Source of the DNA: a virus
Strand: one strand, 5' to 3'
DNA: 41,886 bases
Virus record (IMG/VR): IMGVR_UViG_3300013181_000001
Span: 1 to 41,886 of that record
Shown here: piece after piece, positions 33,542 to 41,886 of the stretch
How positions within the stretch are numbered: the stretch's first letter is position 1
Layout of the letters: each line of letters opens with the position of its first letter
Notes under the pieces: generated by a model
Database searches by the model: none
The model's input: only the letters and a program-made list of their open reading frames with translations
What the model was told of the DNA's origin: nothing
Program-made: the position numbers and the translations under genes

Positions 33542-36500
33542 TTACTTTAAATTTAAGTCCCACCACCAGGTGTCTTCCCAACCATAATAGTATCCGTCTT
33601 GAGGATTATATGAGCTTCCACCAGAACCAGTTATTGCTGTATTAGCTTGTGAACCATCTCCACCTGAAGTAGCTGTATTAGACTGATTACCATATGACGT
33701 ATGTACATCGTCACAGAAGTCGCCGTAACCATATGGGTAGTATAAGTTACCATATTCATCAGTTGTTGTATATTGAACTTGACCATTTGAGTTATAGTAA
33801 ACTGTGCCAGGTACATAAGTGTCAATATAGTTAATACAATCTATCTCTGTGCTTGTCTCAGTTGAAGTTTGAGTTGTTGATTCTGACCAAGGATCACCAT
33901 ATATTGTATTTAGGTCGAATGTAGGATTAATAGTTGTAATTGAAACTTCTTGCTTACTTACTGAGAAGTTATAAGCGTTGTAAACAACCTCACCCATTGA
34001 AGAAGCTTCTGCTAAGTTCTCAATGCTTGATTCGTCACAAACAACTAATTTTCTATCACCAACTAAGAATGTATCTTCTGGTAAGTCAAAGATTGCAAAA
34101 AGCTTTCCTCTACTATCTGTTGAGAGAGGATCTGCATAACCAAGTATAGGTACACAAAAAGGTGCTAGCCCGCAACCAATTGCAATATTACCGTCAGTAA
34201 ATTGTTTTCCAACTTTACCTGGCTTAATATACTGATTAATATCTTTCTTATCAAAGTAGAAATAGTGTCTTGTTAAAGGTCTAAAGCCCCATCCAAATAT
34301 TTTAACTCTTCTGGCTCTCATAAATGGTGAGAAGGAAACATCTTTAACAAAATCACCTAAGTGCTCAGTATTAGTTTGAGTACCAGTAGATAGCTGTTGC
34401 GATACTTCTTGATAAGTGTTTGTTGTTACTGTTGTAGTGACATCAGTAGTTGTAGTTGTTGTTTCTACTGTACCGTAGTCCCCACCGTAATAGTATCCAG
34501 GATAATATCCCCAACCATGGAAGCCACCATTATAGTGTCCCCAATAGCCGTCTCCATATCCGTAATACTCGTGATGATACCAGTCATGTCCCCAACCATA
34601 ATAACCTTCGTTTGTTACTTCAGTATCGGAAGTTGAAGTAGATACAGTATTAGATGTTGTTGACGATCCAATGTTATTTACATTAGTCATCGTTGTAGAA
34701 TAAATGTTATTAATATTATCTACAAGCTCTTGTACACCTACAGTATTATCGTTAACTACGTTTTTAGCAGGCAACCTGTTTGTATCGGTTGTACCATCAT
34801 AAGGAGGATCTAATTCAAGCTTACCATTAAACTTGTAGTAATTTTCAGTACAAGGTATAGCTGTTGTTGCTCCTCTTTGACCAATAACTTGTGTCTCGAT
34901 AGCAGGCATTACATATACGCCTCTACCTGAGGTTTGTGGATTTGTTACATTTAATACACTTGATGTGCTTTGTACTTCTAAGTCAGTCCAGTACTGATCA
35001 AACTGAGGAATAAATTCTCCAGAGACAGCATCAATACCCATTCTATGCTCACCAGACTTTAGATCAGCAATATCAAAGTTAAGAGCAGGGTCTACTAAAA
35101 TACCGTTTTTAAATCTATCAAGACCATTCTCATCTGTAACAACCATACTTTCTGTCTTCTGCTCAAGCAATGACAGAGAAGTATAATATTCCATATTCTT
35201 AAGACGCTTATCAATACCACCAATGTCTTTCATAGTATAACGTCTAGTGTTAATTGGTGTTATACTAATAGCGTTATTTTTTCTAACTTTATCTCTAGCT
35301 TCTTTTGAAGAAAGAGAAGGATAAGGTGGTACATAAACCTCAGCTACTACTAATCCGTTATCTGGATCAGTCGGAGGTACTGGTCTACTCGCTGGTACAC
35401 CAGGCTTGCTTGAAATAATACCCTGTTCAGAAACATAAACTTTATCAATTCTTCCTAGATAAAATTCAATATCTGAATTAAATTGTTCGTTTGGTGCAGC
35501 TAAGAATAATGTCTGATTAGGAAACGCTTCAGTAGCAGACGGGTTAACTGGTGATCCAACACCACCATCAGCATGAAGACCTGCTCCTGTAGCAGTTGCT
35601 GCAACCATTGGTCTACAGTCAAGTACGTTTCTTAAGTCAATAGAAAATCCTGACTGCTTACTATTATAAACTGGAATATCAGATGGATCAATAGCTGTTA
35701 CACCATCTGAATCAACATAACTGTCAACAGTATAGTAACCTGAACCACTTGCAGGAGTGGCTGTTTCAAAATGTTTAACTTTAATAAAAAGCTGCTGGTC
35801 TGCAGTCATTGAGAAAGACCCTTTAGCTTGAAGCGTTGAGAGTCCATAGAAGTTATCTTTTTGACCAGTCTCTAAAATCATTTGCGAAGTTACTTTATTA
35901 GAAGCATAAATTGTTTCAGTATTATTAGATGTATTCGCATATGATGGAGTTGCACCTGCTGGTACAAGATATACATCTTCAATCTCAACTACATCAGGCA
36001 GTCCTAATGACCAAGGACCTGAAGTGCCTTGAGGGTGAGTATTAGCTCTAATTTGTACCCAAGCGGTCTTTCTTGTCTTTTTAAGAGCAGCTGCGTTTGA
36101 TTTTTTACAGTTATGGATAATATCATACGACATTGCCGCTGTGTTAGATCCAGTAATGCCGCCAATATTAAATGTTACATTATTACCTGATACAGTTGCA
36201 GTGACGCTATCCATATCTAAAGGTACGCCTTCTGTTATATTAGCATTAGTATCAGTTGAATTAGGTACAATTAAAAAGTTACGCTTTTGATCTAGTGATA
36301 ATGTACCAGAGTAAGGTAACTCAAATTGAGGAGATAAAATAAGATTGTCTGTAGTTGCGTTAACTGACTTAGAATCTCTAAAAACAAAGTCACTATCACT
36401 TAAAGCTTTAATCCCGAGCTTACCAAGCGGGAATATATTCATTGAGTTATTAATTTCTCTAACTTTAGAACCGAATACATCAGCGTGAGCTTGTCCTGTT

Positions 36501-37894
36501 TGTTCTACAGACTTAACATCAGAGAATCTTTTACCTTCATTCATGGTTACATCAAACAGGTAAAGTCTATAGCCACCACCAGCTGTTCCACTTGTACCAG
36601 CATGGTATGTTAAGGCTTTAACTTTAGCTGTACCAACATAGCTACCACCAGATGCAGTTGCACCGTTAGCTGATGTTGAGACATTATTAGAAACAGCAAA
36701 GCAAGCCTTATCTAATAATTGTACAGTAGCGCCTTGGTGAGCATCAAAGTGCCCTCTCAATTCTGTTACAATAATATAATTACCCATATTAGTTGTAACA
36801 GTTGCGCCTTCAACGTTAGCAGACGTTGTTGACTTCTGTAATGCAAGTCTTGTTGTATTAAATTGTTCTGCTCTAAACCCGTTTACGTAATGTAATCCAG
36901 GTCCAACCATTACATTGAAGTGAGTTGTATTAGCAGTGATTGATTCAACATCAAAGTTATTTTTTCTTACTGAATAGTTGCCGCTCTCTTCTCTTGTTCT
37001 TTTTGCCATCTCAGTTGTAATAGAATCAAACTGAGTATCAAGTCTTTTAATTACTGGCAATCCATTTTGGAAATCAATAATAGATAAGAAGTCAGAGTTA
37101 GCATGTGCTCTATATGTTGGTAGAGATACTAAGAACGGATTTAATTTTAATCTATCTGCACCTGGAGCATTTTCGTTATTAAAGCCAGATGCATTATCTA
37201 ATAACGAACCATCACCATCAGAATTAACAATTGATTCGGAGACATCGAAACCAATTGAAACACCAGACGGAACAGTTCCATATTTACTTGCAAGTACTTG
37301 ACCAGCACTTACTTGTAAAAAGTGTCCTTTAGAATATACAACACCTTCAGTTGTTCTTACAGCGTATGCTTCACCAACAGCATTATTCACAGCTGAACCA
37401 GCTGCAGTTACAGATGTAATTTTAGTATTAGACTGATCATATAAGTCAATCTGCTCATCCGCATTAAACTTTTTAGCTTCGTTAGTGCCTGTTGTTGTAT
37501 AATGTATGTATAGAGTTGTAAGGTTAGGATCTTGAGAAACAAGACCATCAGCGTAAGCATTAACTGTAGCTACAACATTAGTTACAGCACCACGAGCTTC
37601 TAAACCTTTATATGTAGATGGATTAACTGGCTGACCGTCTACTTGTAGATCTAAAATCTTAACATAAGCAAACTTGTCGTCAAAAGTAATATTACAACCA
37701 TCAATAATGGTACCTTCTTTATAGATGTTATCCCCAAATCTACTTACTTGGGTCTGTAACATTGTCTGAAGTGTAGTTAATTCACGAGCTTGGACAGCAA
37801 CACCCGGTTTGAATAAAACACGGGTAAACTTCTTATCCTCGTCGAAATCGTCGTAATATGGGTCGATATTTAAATCTGTTGATAGCTTCGTCAT
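33542..37894 (-). CDS. DUF4815-type large structural protein with aromatic-rich inserts
   Basis: A 1450-residue virion protein; the N-terminus (DPYYDDFDEDKKFTRVLFKPGVAVQARELTTLQTMLQTQVSRFGDNIYKEGTIIDG) is the pattern I associate with DUF4815, a baseplate/tail structural family of marine T4-like phages. A later part shows DIGGIDKRLKNMEYYTSLSLLEQKTESM and FMRARRVKIFGWGFRPLTRHYFYFDKKDINQYI, both typical. Two odd stretches are present: about 45 residues of Tyr/Gly/His/Trp (HDWYHHEYYGYG type) and a Tyr/Gly/Thr-rich C-terminus that ends YYYGWEDTWWWDLNLK. It is the largest gene in the window. Exact location in the virion is not known from the sequence. Confidence 0.72.
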   Translation of the reverse strand: MTKLSTDLNIDPYYDDFDEDKKFTRVLFKPGVAVQARELTTLQTMLQTQVSRFGDNIYKEGTIIDGCNITFDDKFAYVKILDLQVDGQPVNPSTYKGLEARGAVTNVVATVNAYADGLVSQDPNLTTLYIHYTTTGTNEAKKFNADEQIDLYDQSNTKITSVTAAGSAVNNAVGEAYAVRTTEGVVYSKGHFLQVSAGQVLASKYGTVPSGVSIGFDVSESIVNSDGDGSLLDNASGFNNENAPGADRLKLNPFLVSLPTYRAHANSDFLSIIDFQNGLPVIKRLDTQFDSITTEMAKRTREESGNYSVRKNNFDVESITANTTHFNVMVGPGLHYVNGFRAEQFNTTRLALQKSTTSANVEGATVTTNMGNYIIVTELRGHFDAHQGATVQLLDKACFAVSNNVSTSANGATASGGSYVGTAKVKALTYHAGTSGTAGGGYRLYLFDVTMNEGKRFSDVKSVEQTGQAHADVFGSKVREINNSMNIFPLGKLGIKALSDSDFVFRDSKSVNATTDNLILSPQFELPYSGTLSLDQKRNFLIVPNSTDTNANITEGVPLDMDSVTATVSGNNVTFNIGGITGSNTAAMSYDIIHNCKKSNAAALKKTRKTAWVQIRANTHPQGTSGPWSLGLPDVVEIEDVYLVPAGATPSYANTSNNTETIYASNKVTSQMILETGQKDNFYGLSTLQAKGSFSMTADQQLFIKVKHFETATPASGSGYYTVDSYVDSDGVTAIDPSDIPVYNSKQSGFSIDLRNVLDCRPMVAATATGAGLHADGGVGSPVNPSATEAFPNQTLFLAAPNEQFNSDIEFYLGRIDKVYVSEQGIISSKPGVPASRPVPPTDPDNGLVVAEVYVPPYPSLSSKEARDKVRKNNAISITPINTRRYTMKDIGGIDKRLKNMEYYTSLSLLEQKTESMVVTDENGLDRFKNGILVDPALNFDIADLKSGEHRMGIDAVSGEFIPQFDQYWTDLEVQSTSSVLNVTNPQTSGRGVYVMPAIETQVIGQRGATTAIPCTENYYKFNGKLELDPPYDGTTDTNRLPAKNVVNDNTVGVQELVDNINNIYSTTMTNVNNIGSSTTSNTVSTSTSDTEVTNEGYYGWGHDWYHHEYYGYGDGYWGHYNGGFHGWGYYPGYYYGGDYGTVETTTTTTDVTTTVTTNTYQEVSQQLSTGTQTNTEHLGDFVKDVSFSPFMRARRVKIFGWGFRPLTRHYFYFDKKDINQYIKPGKVGKQFTDGNIAIGCGLAPFCVPILGYADPLSTDSRGKLFAIFDLPEDTFLVGDRKLVVCDESSIENLAEASSMGEVVYNAYNFSVSKQEVSITTINPTFDLNTIYGDPWSESTTQTSTETSTEIDCINYIDTYVPGTVYYNSNGQVQYTTTDEYGNLYYPYGYGDFCDDVHTSYGNQSNTATSGGDGSQANTAITGSGGSSYNPQDGYYYGWEDTWWWDLNLK

Positions 37895-37903
37895 CTATTT
37901 TTC

Positions 37904-40471
37904 CTAGAACTCTAATATAAGTTTATACGTCTCTGCCTGATTATTTGTCCTATCTACAGGCTCAATATTTTCAATGTAAATAATTTCACCAGAGCCATCT
38001 TTAATATCAGGATATTCTACGCCTGTTAATTTAGCTGTAGCCGCAGAATCTTTTCCTACTATGTATTTATCACCACCGACAATATCGGATATTAAAAATA
38101 CATTACGTTGATTAGTAATCTCTACTTCACCGTTAGGTTCTGCTGCAGTAAGAACAGAGAGTAAATAACCATTTGCTAACGAATTTTCTTGAGTTACTAA
38201 TTCGTCTTGAATAAATCCTTGTCCAGCTGTACCAGGATATGATATATTTGCCGTATATTTATGTGTTTGCCTGAATACAGATGTTGGTTGATCTACACCA
38301 CCAGTAGCTGTAGATATAACTGAATTACCAGCAACATTACCTGTTACTGTCTCTCCCCCTTGGAAGAACCCTCTAATATCTCTCATTGTAATCTCATTAG
38401 AGGATGCAGTTACAACTATAGCAGTTGCATTGGATGTAGAACCTGTTATCTTTTCATTAGCTGAAAAGTTAGTAGTACTACTTGAAAGAGTTAATGTTCC
38501 ATTTGCAAATAATGGATCTCTTAAAAGGCCTACTTGTCTGAAATCGTTATTAGAAACTAATAAGCCATTTTCAGTGTTTGAAATTGTTATACTAACACCA
38601 ATTCTATTTGCAAACAATTCATTGTTAACATCAGAACCATGTCCCCCTGGAGGAGACAATATAGCGGAAGCAGTAGCTGTATTTGTAATATAAGAGTTGG
38701 TTACTGCATTAGTTACAAATCCAGTATTACCTCTAATAGTAATATCTGCCCAAGTATATCCTGAGCCTGTATTAATAACATGAACATTAGCTACTGTATT
38801 AGCATTTAATGTACTTCTTACAATTGCTCTTGCAACTGCGCCTGTTCCATCACCTTGAATAACAACTTGCGGCCCGATCTCAAATTGAGAATCAGCTGCT
38901 AGTGCTGTTGATAATTCTGTAGCAAGTAAAACTCTTCGCTGATTAGCTGTTACAATATACTCATCAATGGTTGATATTTGACCAGCACCTGTGCCAGCTG
39001 CAACATAAAATGAGCTTCCTTTATAAAAATCTGTGTTTGATGATAAACTATCGCCAGTATAACTAACTGCAGCAATATTAGCAGTAGTACCAGTTGATGT
39101 TCCTGTAATCTCGTCCAGTTCATTAATGATTCCTTTACCTGCTGTTACGGTTATATGTGTTGTATTTGAATCAATAATAATAGCGTTAGCTGAAATAATC
39201 CTGTTAATTAAGTTAGCACTTGAACCAGCAGAAGTAAATGGTGTGTTAGTTACTGTAGCATTTCCTGATACACTCCCTGTTAATGTATCGCCGTTTGCAA
39301 ATGTTCCTGAAACGTTTGCAAGATATAAAACAGTTGAATTAGAGAATAATACATTAGCAGTACCACCGCTTGATGCAGTTACTGTTTCTCTAAAACTACC
39401 ATTAGCATATACACTTTGAATAGCAGCATGTGTATTAATTGACATTGTCATAGCTGCAGCTACAGTATCAGGATTAGAGCTATAACTCTTACCTCTATTT
39501 AAAACTGAAATACCTGTAATCTCACCAGAGCTTCCTACTGATGTAATATTTGCAGTTGCTGCTAAAGTTGCGTCGCCGCCAATAACAACTAATTCATCAT
39601 TGGTAGTATAATTTGTACCACCATCTGCAATTAATATAGTATCTAAAAATGATGTTGTTATTTCTTCTTTTGAAAATGCAGCAGTATTGCCGTTAAGTTG
39701 AATAATTGAACCAGTAGTACCAGCAATAGCTATTAACTTATTATCTCCTGCTACAGAATATTCTAAAACATATCCATTAGCATATGAGCTATAAGAAGTT
39801 CCTTCGTTAGTTACTTTAATAGCGTTTAATGCTCCTTCAACAGCATAAGTAGCTACATTTGAATCTTCGACAACTGGCATAAAATCAGCAGTAGCAAACT
39901 TATCCCAAGTTGCATCTGGAATAGTATACATATACTTCCACTGATAGCCATCTGAAGTAGTAATGTATATTTCATCGTTTGCTGATGTTTCTGATTTTTT
40001 AGGAGGCTGAGTTGATTTAGCGTTGTAGTTGTTATCGATACATTTAAATACGTCATGCGCATCTTCTAAAGCAACATGCACATAAAAAGCTTTACCATGT
40101 AAATCAACAGCACTGTGATCATACATTTCATATACTGTATCTGACGTCCAATCATATCTTTTAACCATATGAATGGCATCGCCATCTTCAACCTTCTTTC
40201 CGCCTATCACATTATCATAGACATTATAGAATGTTTCGTATAATGAATTTTCTGATACTGGAGGAGCGTCATCTGTTCCTGTTGTAGCAATTCTAGCTGT
40301 AGAATCGTCCGCAACAGGGTTGATTATTGCGCCGTTAGAATGCCTACCGCCCCACTCTTGATGTCTACCATAAAATAAGTATACAATAGTATTAGCAGGC
40401 TCAGTAAGAGACTCTTTAAATTGTTCTGCACTAAAGACATTAAAGTTTTTTGTTATTAAGTGATGGCTCAT
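37904..40471 (-). CDS. gp8: Baseplate wedge protein gp8 with large insertion
   Basis: An 855-residue protein whose ends match T4 gp8 (334 residues), a baseplate wedge subunit. N-terminal: NTIVYLFYGRHQEWG (about residues 27-41) corresponds to gp8 NTIFITFGRSEPW, and SDGYQWKYMYTIPDATWDKF (about 173-192) to GDGYVWEYLFEIPPD. C-terminal: DGSGEIIYIENIEPVDR, then ETYKLILEF matches SGEMIYMENRPPI and INILFTF. Between lie about 500 extra residues of repeated beta-hairpins with GxTLTGSxSGNAT and ITGSTSNATAIV-type motifs. The match is from memory of the T4 protein, not from a search. Confidence 0.8.
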   Translation of the reverse strand: MSHHLITKNFNVFSAEQFKESLTEPANTIVYLFYGRHQEWGGRHSNGAIINPVADDSTARIATTGTDDAPPVSENSLYETFYNVYDNVIGGKKVEDGDAIHMVKRYDWTSDTVYEMYDHSAVDLHGKAFYVHVALEDAHDVFKCIDNNYNAKSTQPPKKSETSANDEIYITTSDGYQWKYMYTIPDATWDKFATADFMPVVEDSNVATYAVEGALNAIKVTNEGTSYSSYANGYVLEYSVAGDNKLIAIAGTTGSIIQLNGNTAAFSKEEITTSFLDTILIADGGTNYTTNDELVVIGGDATLAATANITSVGSSGEITGISVLNRGKSYSSNPDTVAAAMTMSINTHAAIQSVYANGSFRETVTASSGGTANVLFSNSTVLYLANVSGTFANGDTLTGSVSGNATVTNTPFTSAGSSANLINRIISANAIIIDSNTTHITVTAGKGIINELDEITGTSTGTTANIAAVSYTGDSLSSNTDFYKGSSFYVAAGTGAGQISTIDEYIVTANQRRVLLATELSTALAADSQFEIGPQVVIQGDGTGAVARAIVRSTLNANTVANVHVINTGSGYTWADITIRGNTGFVTNAVTNSYITNTATASAILSPPGGHGSDVNNELFANRIGVSITISNTENGLLVSNNDFRQVGLLRDPLFANGTLTLSSSTTNFSANEKITGSTSNATAIVVTASSNEITMRDIRGFFQGGETVTGNVAGNSVISTATGGVDQPTSVFRQTHKYTANISYPGTAGQGFIQDELVTQENSLANGYLLSVLTAAEPNGEVEITNQRNVFLISDIVGGDKYIVGKDSAATAKLTGVEYPDIKDGSGEIIYIENIEPVDRTNNQAETYKLILEF

Positions 40472-40483
40472 TTATAAAATCCG

Positions 40484-41886
40484 TTAACTTGTACTAATTC
40501 TTACGCCCCGTTGATGACCGTCTTCATCTGCGGTCGTGGCTACACCAACTTGCAGGGCTTCAAATGATTGCGTTTTAACTACCTCGCCAAATAATTTGGT
40601 ACCGGCAACATGAAGAATGTCTGTTAATATATCCTTATATTTATTTAGCGATATTCCAGTCCTTACTACATAAGAATATTCCTGATAGTAGTTATTGTCG
40701 TGTAATTTGTTTATATCACTAATAAATGACTCTCTACTTCTCCAGAATCCAGGACCAATACCCATTTGTTCTACGTTTGCAGTACCTGCAACAATAAATG
40801 GTGTATTAGCGCTTGTTAATGTAAGAGTCCCTCCAGGTTCATAGCCGTAACCAGAGTTAAGAACTTCAATTCCGTCTGCTACTCCGTTAGCTGTAATAAC
40901 GTTAGCTGTAACACTTGCATTAAATCCTATCGGCGCTGTATTACCGTCATTTAATGCAAATAATACATTTGCTGTAGCTCCAGATGTTTGACCTGTAAGA
41001 GTTGCACCCGCAACAAATGACTGACCAAATCTCAATCTTCTAATATGAATTAGCTCTCTATTACCTAAGTCATCTGGTAATGTATATTTGTACTGTCCAG
41101 TCGCAATATCTGATTCATCTTCTTCTTCTACGCCCGTCTCAATACTATTAATAATTGAGCCAGTTGTTGTAGTAGTAAATGGAGCAGGTAAATAAGATGC
41201 ACCTGTTCCTGTCCCGTCGCTCATATTTGCATCAGCAGGTGTAATGTTTACTATTTTAATATGTGTGCTATTAGAAGTTGAAATTGTACCAGTTATAATT
41301 AAGCCGTTTGCTTGAGTCTGGGATACCCCTTCACCAATAGTAATTGCATCTCCATTCGCGTTAAGTGTTACTTGTCCATCATGCTGAACTAAAAAGCCGG
41401 GCTTAGATAAAACTTGTGTAATTCTTTCGCCTGCTTTAAATACACCGCTTCTATTATCAGCTACACAAATAATATCTCTTCTATTGTTACCAGCTACAAA
41501 CGGGTTATATGCTATAGCAACAGGATCTAAATTATAATTAGCACCTGGGTTGATACCTTTTAATGAAGCTATTTCTCCAATTGTAAAGTTTGCAAACGTT
41601 AAAGCATCCCAAAGAATAGTAGTTAAATCTGCATGACCAGATTTAGGGAAGCCATAACCGTAATCCATATTAACCGATAAACTTGCTCCTGAACCAGTAG
41701 ATGTATTAATTGTAACACCAGCTTGACTATCATATTCTGAACCAGGATCATTTATTAATACTGTATTACCAGTAAATCCGCCGCCACTATCAAGTGCTTG
41801 GAATGCTGCAGCGTTAGCAGTAACGTTAGCGCCACCGCCAGTAATAGTAACTGTATCAAGTAAAGTATATCCTGAACCAGCAGCTA
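40484..41886 (-). CDS. Baseplate protein, gp7-like by position (5' end missing)
   Basis: An open frame of about 467 codons that continues past the right edge. The Met at 41668 is internal: the frame upstream reads on without a stop and has the same style (GGGANVTANAAAFQALDSGGGFTG, then SEYDSQAGVTINTSTGSGAS). Visible parts: DYGYGFPKSGHADLTTILWDALTF, FVAGATLTGQTSGATANVLF, and the C-terminal NNYYQEYSYVVRTGISLNKYKDILTDILHVAGTKLFGEVV, a segment I associate with C-terminal domains of large baseplate proteins. Position immediately upstream of gp8 suggests gp7. I cannot confirm this without the missing N-terminal part, or distinguish it from gp6 or another wedge protein. Confidence 0.62.
   Translation of the reverse strand, partial: AAGSGYTLLDTVTITGGGANVTANAAAFQALDSGGGFTGNTVLINDPGSEYDSQAGVTINTSTGSGASLSVNMDYGYGFPKSGHADLTTILWDALTFANFTIGEIASLKGINPGANYNLDPVAIAYNPFVAGNNRRDIICVADNRSGVFKAGERITQVLSKPGFLVQHDGQVTLNANGDAITIGEGVSQTQANGLIITGTISTSNSTHIKIVNITPADANMSDGTGTGASYLPAPFTTTTTGSIINSIETGVEEEDESDIATGQYKYTLPDDLGNRELIHIRRLRFGQSFVAGATLTGQTSGATANVLFALNDGNTAPIGFNASVTANVITANGVADGIEVLNSGYGYEPGGTLTLTSANTPFIVAGTANVEQMGIGPGFWRSRESFISDINKLHDNNYYQEYSYVVRTGISLNKYKDILTDILHVAGTKLFGEVVKTQSFEALQVGVATTADEDGHQRGVRISTS

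Noticed and set aside
1-41886. tRNA genes, introns, homing endonucleases or insertion sequences
   Set aside because: None seen; gaps between genes are all under about 70 bases and no such protein signature appears.

Overview
This window is part of the late (virion structure) region of a T4-like tailed phage (myovirus), probably marine. Every gene I can support is on the minus strand, so transcription runs from right to left. The genes are tightly packed, with several TAATG stop/start overlaps and no intergenic gap above about 70 bases. The order on the minus strand is a baseplate gene, gp8, a long block of fibre and adhesin genes, then gp13-14-15-16-17-18-19-20-67-68-21-22 and the first two codons of gp23. 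That is the T4 order. The absence of recognisable gp9, gp10, gp11, gp12 and wac, the DUF4815-type protein and the many small fibre genes resemble marine T4-like phages such as cyanophages and pelagiphages. The host cannot be told from this sequence.

Layout from right to left: 41886-40484, C-terminal part of a baseplate protein (gp7-like by position); 40471-37904, enlarged gp8 baseplate wedge; 37894-31419, DUF4815-type structural protein and a partner that carries the DPxAQTF motif; 31416-28676, small coiled-coil protein and tail fibre; 28660-23037, two paralogous giant repeat proteins rich in Tyr, Arg, Gly and Pro; 22996-20907, small helical protein, glycosyltransferase and 2-oxoglutarate/Fe(II) oxygenase; 20855-11432, a second set of fibre and adhesin genes; 11427-9100, neck and tail-completion proteins; 9107-7088, terminase; 7018-4382, sheath and tube; 4322-1, portal, prohead core, protease, scaffold and the start of the major capsid gene.

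Regulation is visible as T4-type late promoter boxes (TATAAATA or one-base variants, read on the minus strand) upstream of gp23, gp22, gp67, gp18, several fibre genes and the modification cassette. In three places the box is built around the TAA stop codon of the preceding gene. One strong hairpin terminator lies between gp19 and gp20.

The most unusual content is at 20907-28660. Two neighbouring proteins share their N-terminal domain and their C-terminal cap, but between these they carry about 560 and 740 residues built from a three-word code: tetrads Y-x-x-[QN], octads Y-x-R-x-[YF]-x-x-[QNS] and nonads Y-x-R-x-x-P-G-P-[QNA]. The first genes after them encode a small helical protein, a GT-A-type glycosyltransferase and an AspH-like hydroxylase. 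I infer, without proof, a phage adhesin system in which a Tyr/Arg/PGP repeat fibre is hydroxylated and glycosylated by enzymes from the same transcription unit.
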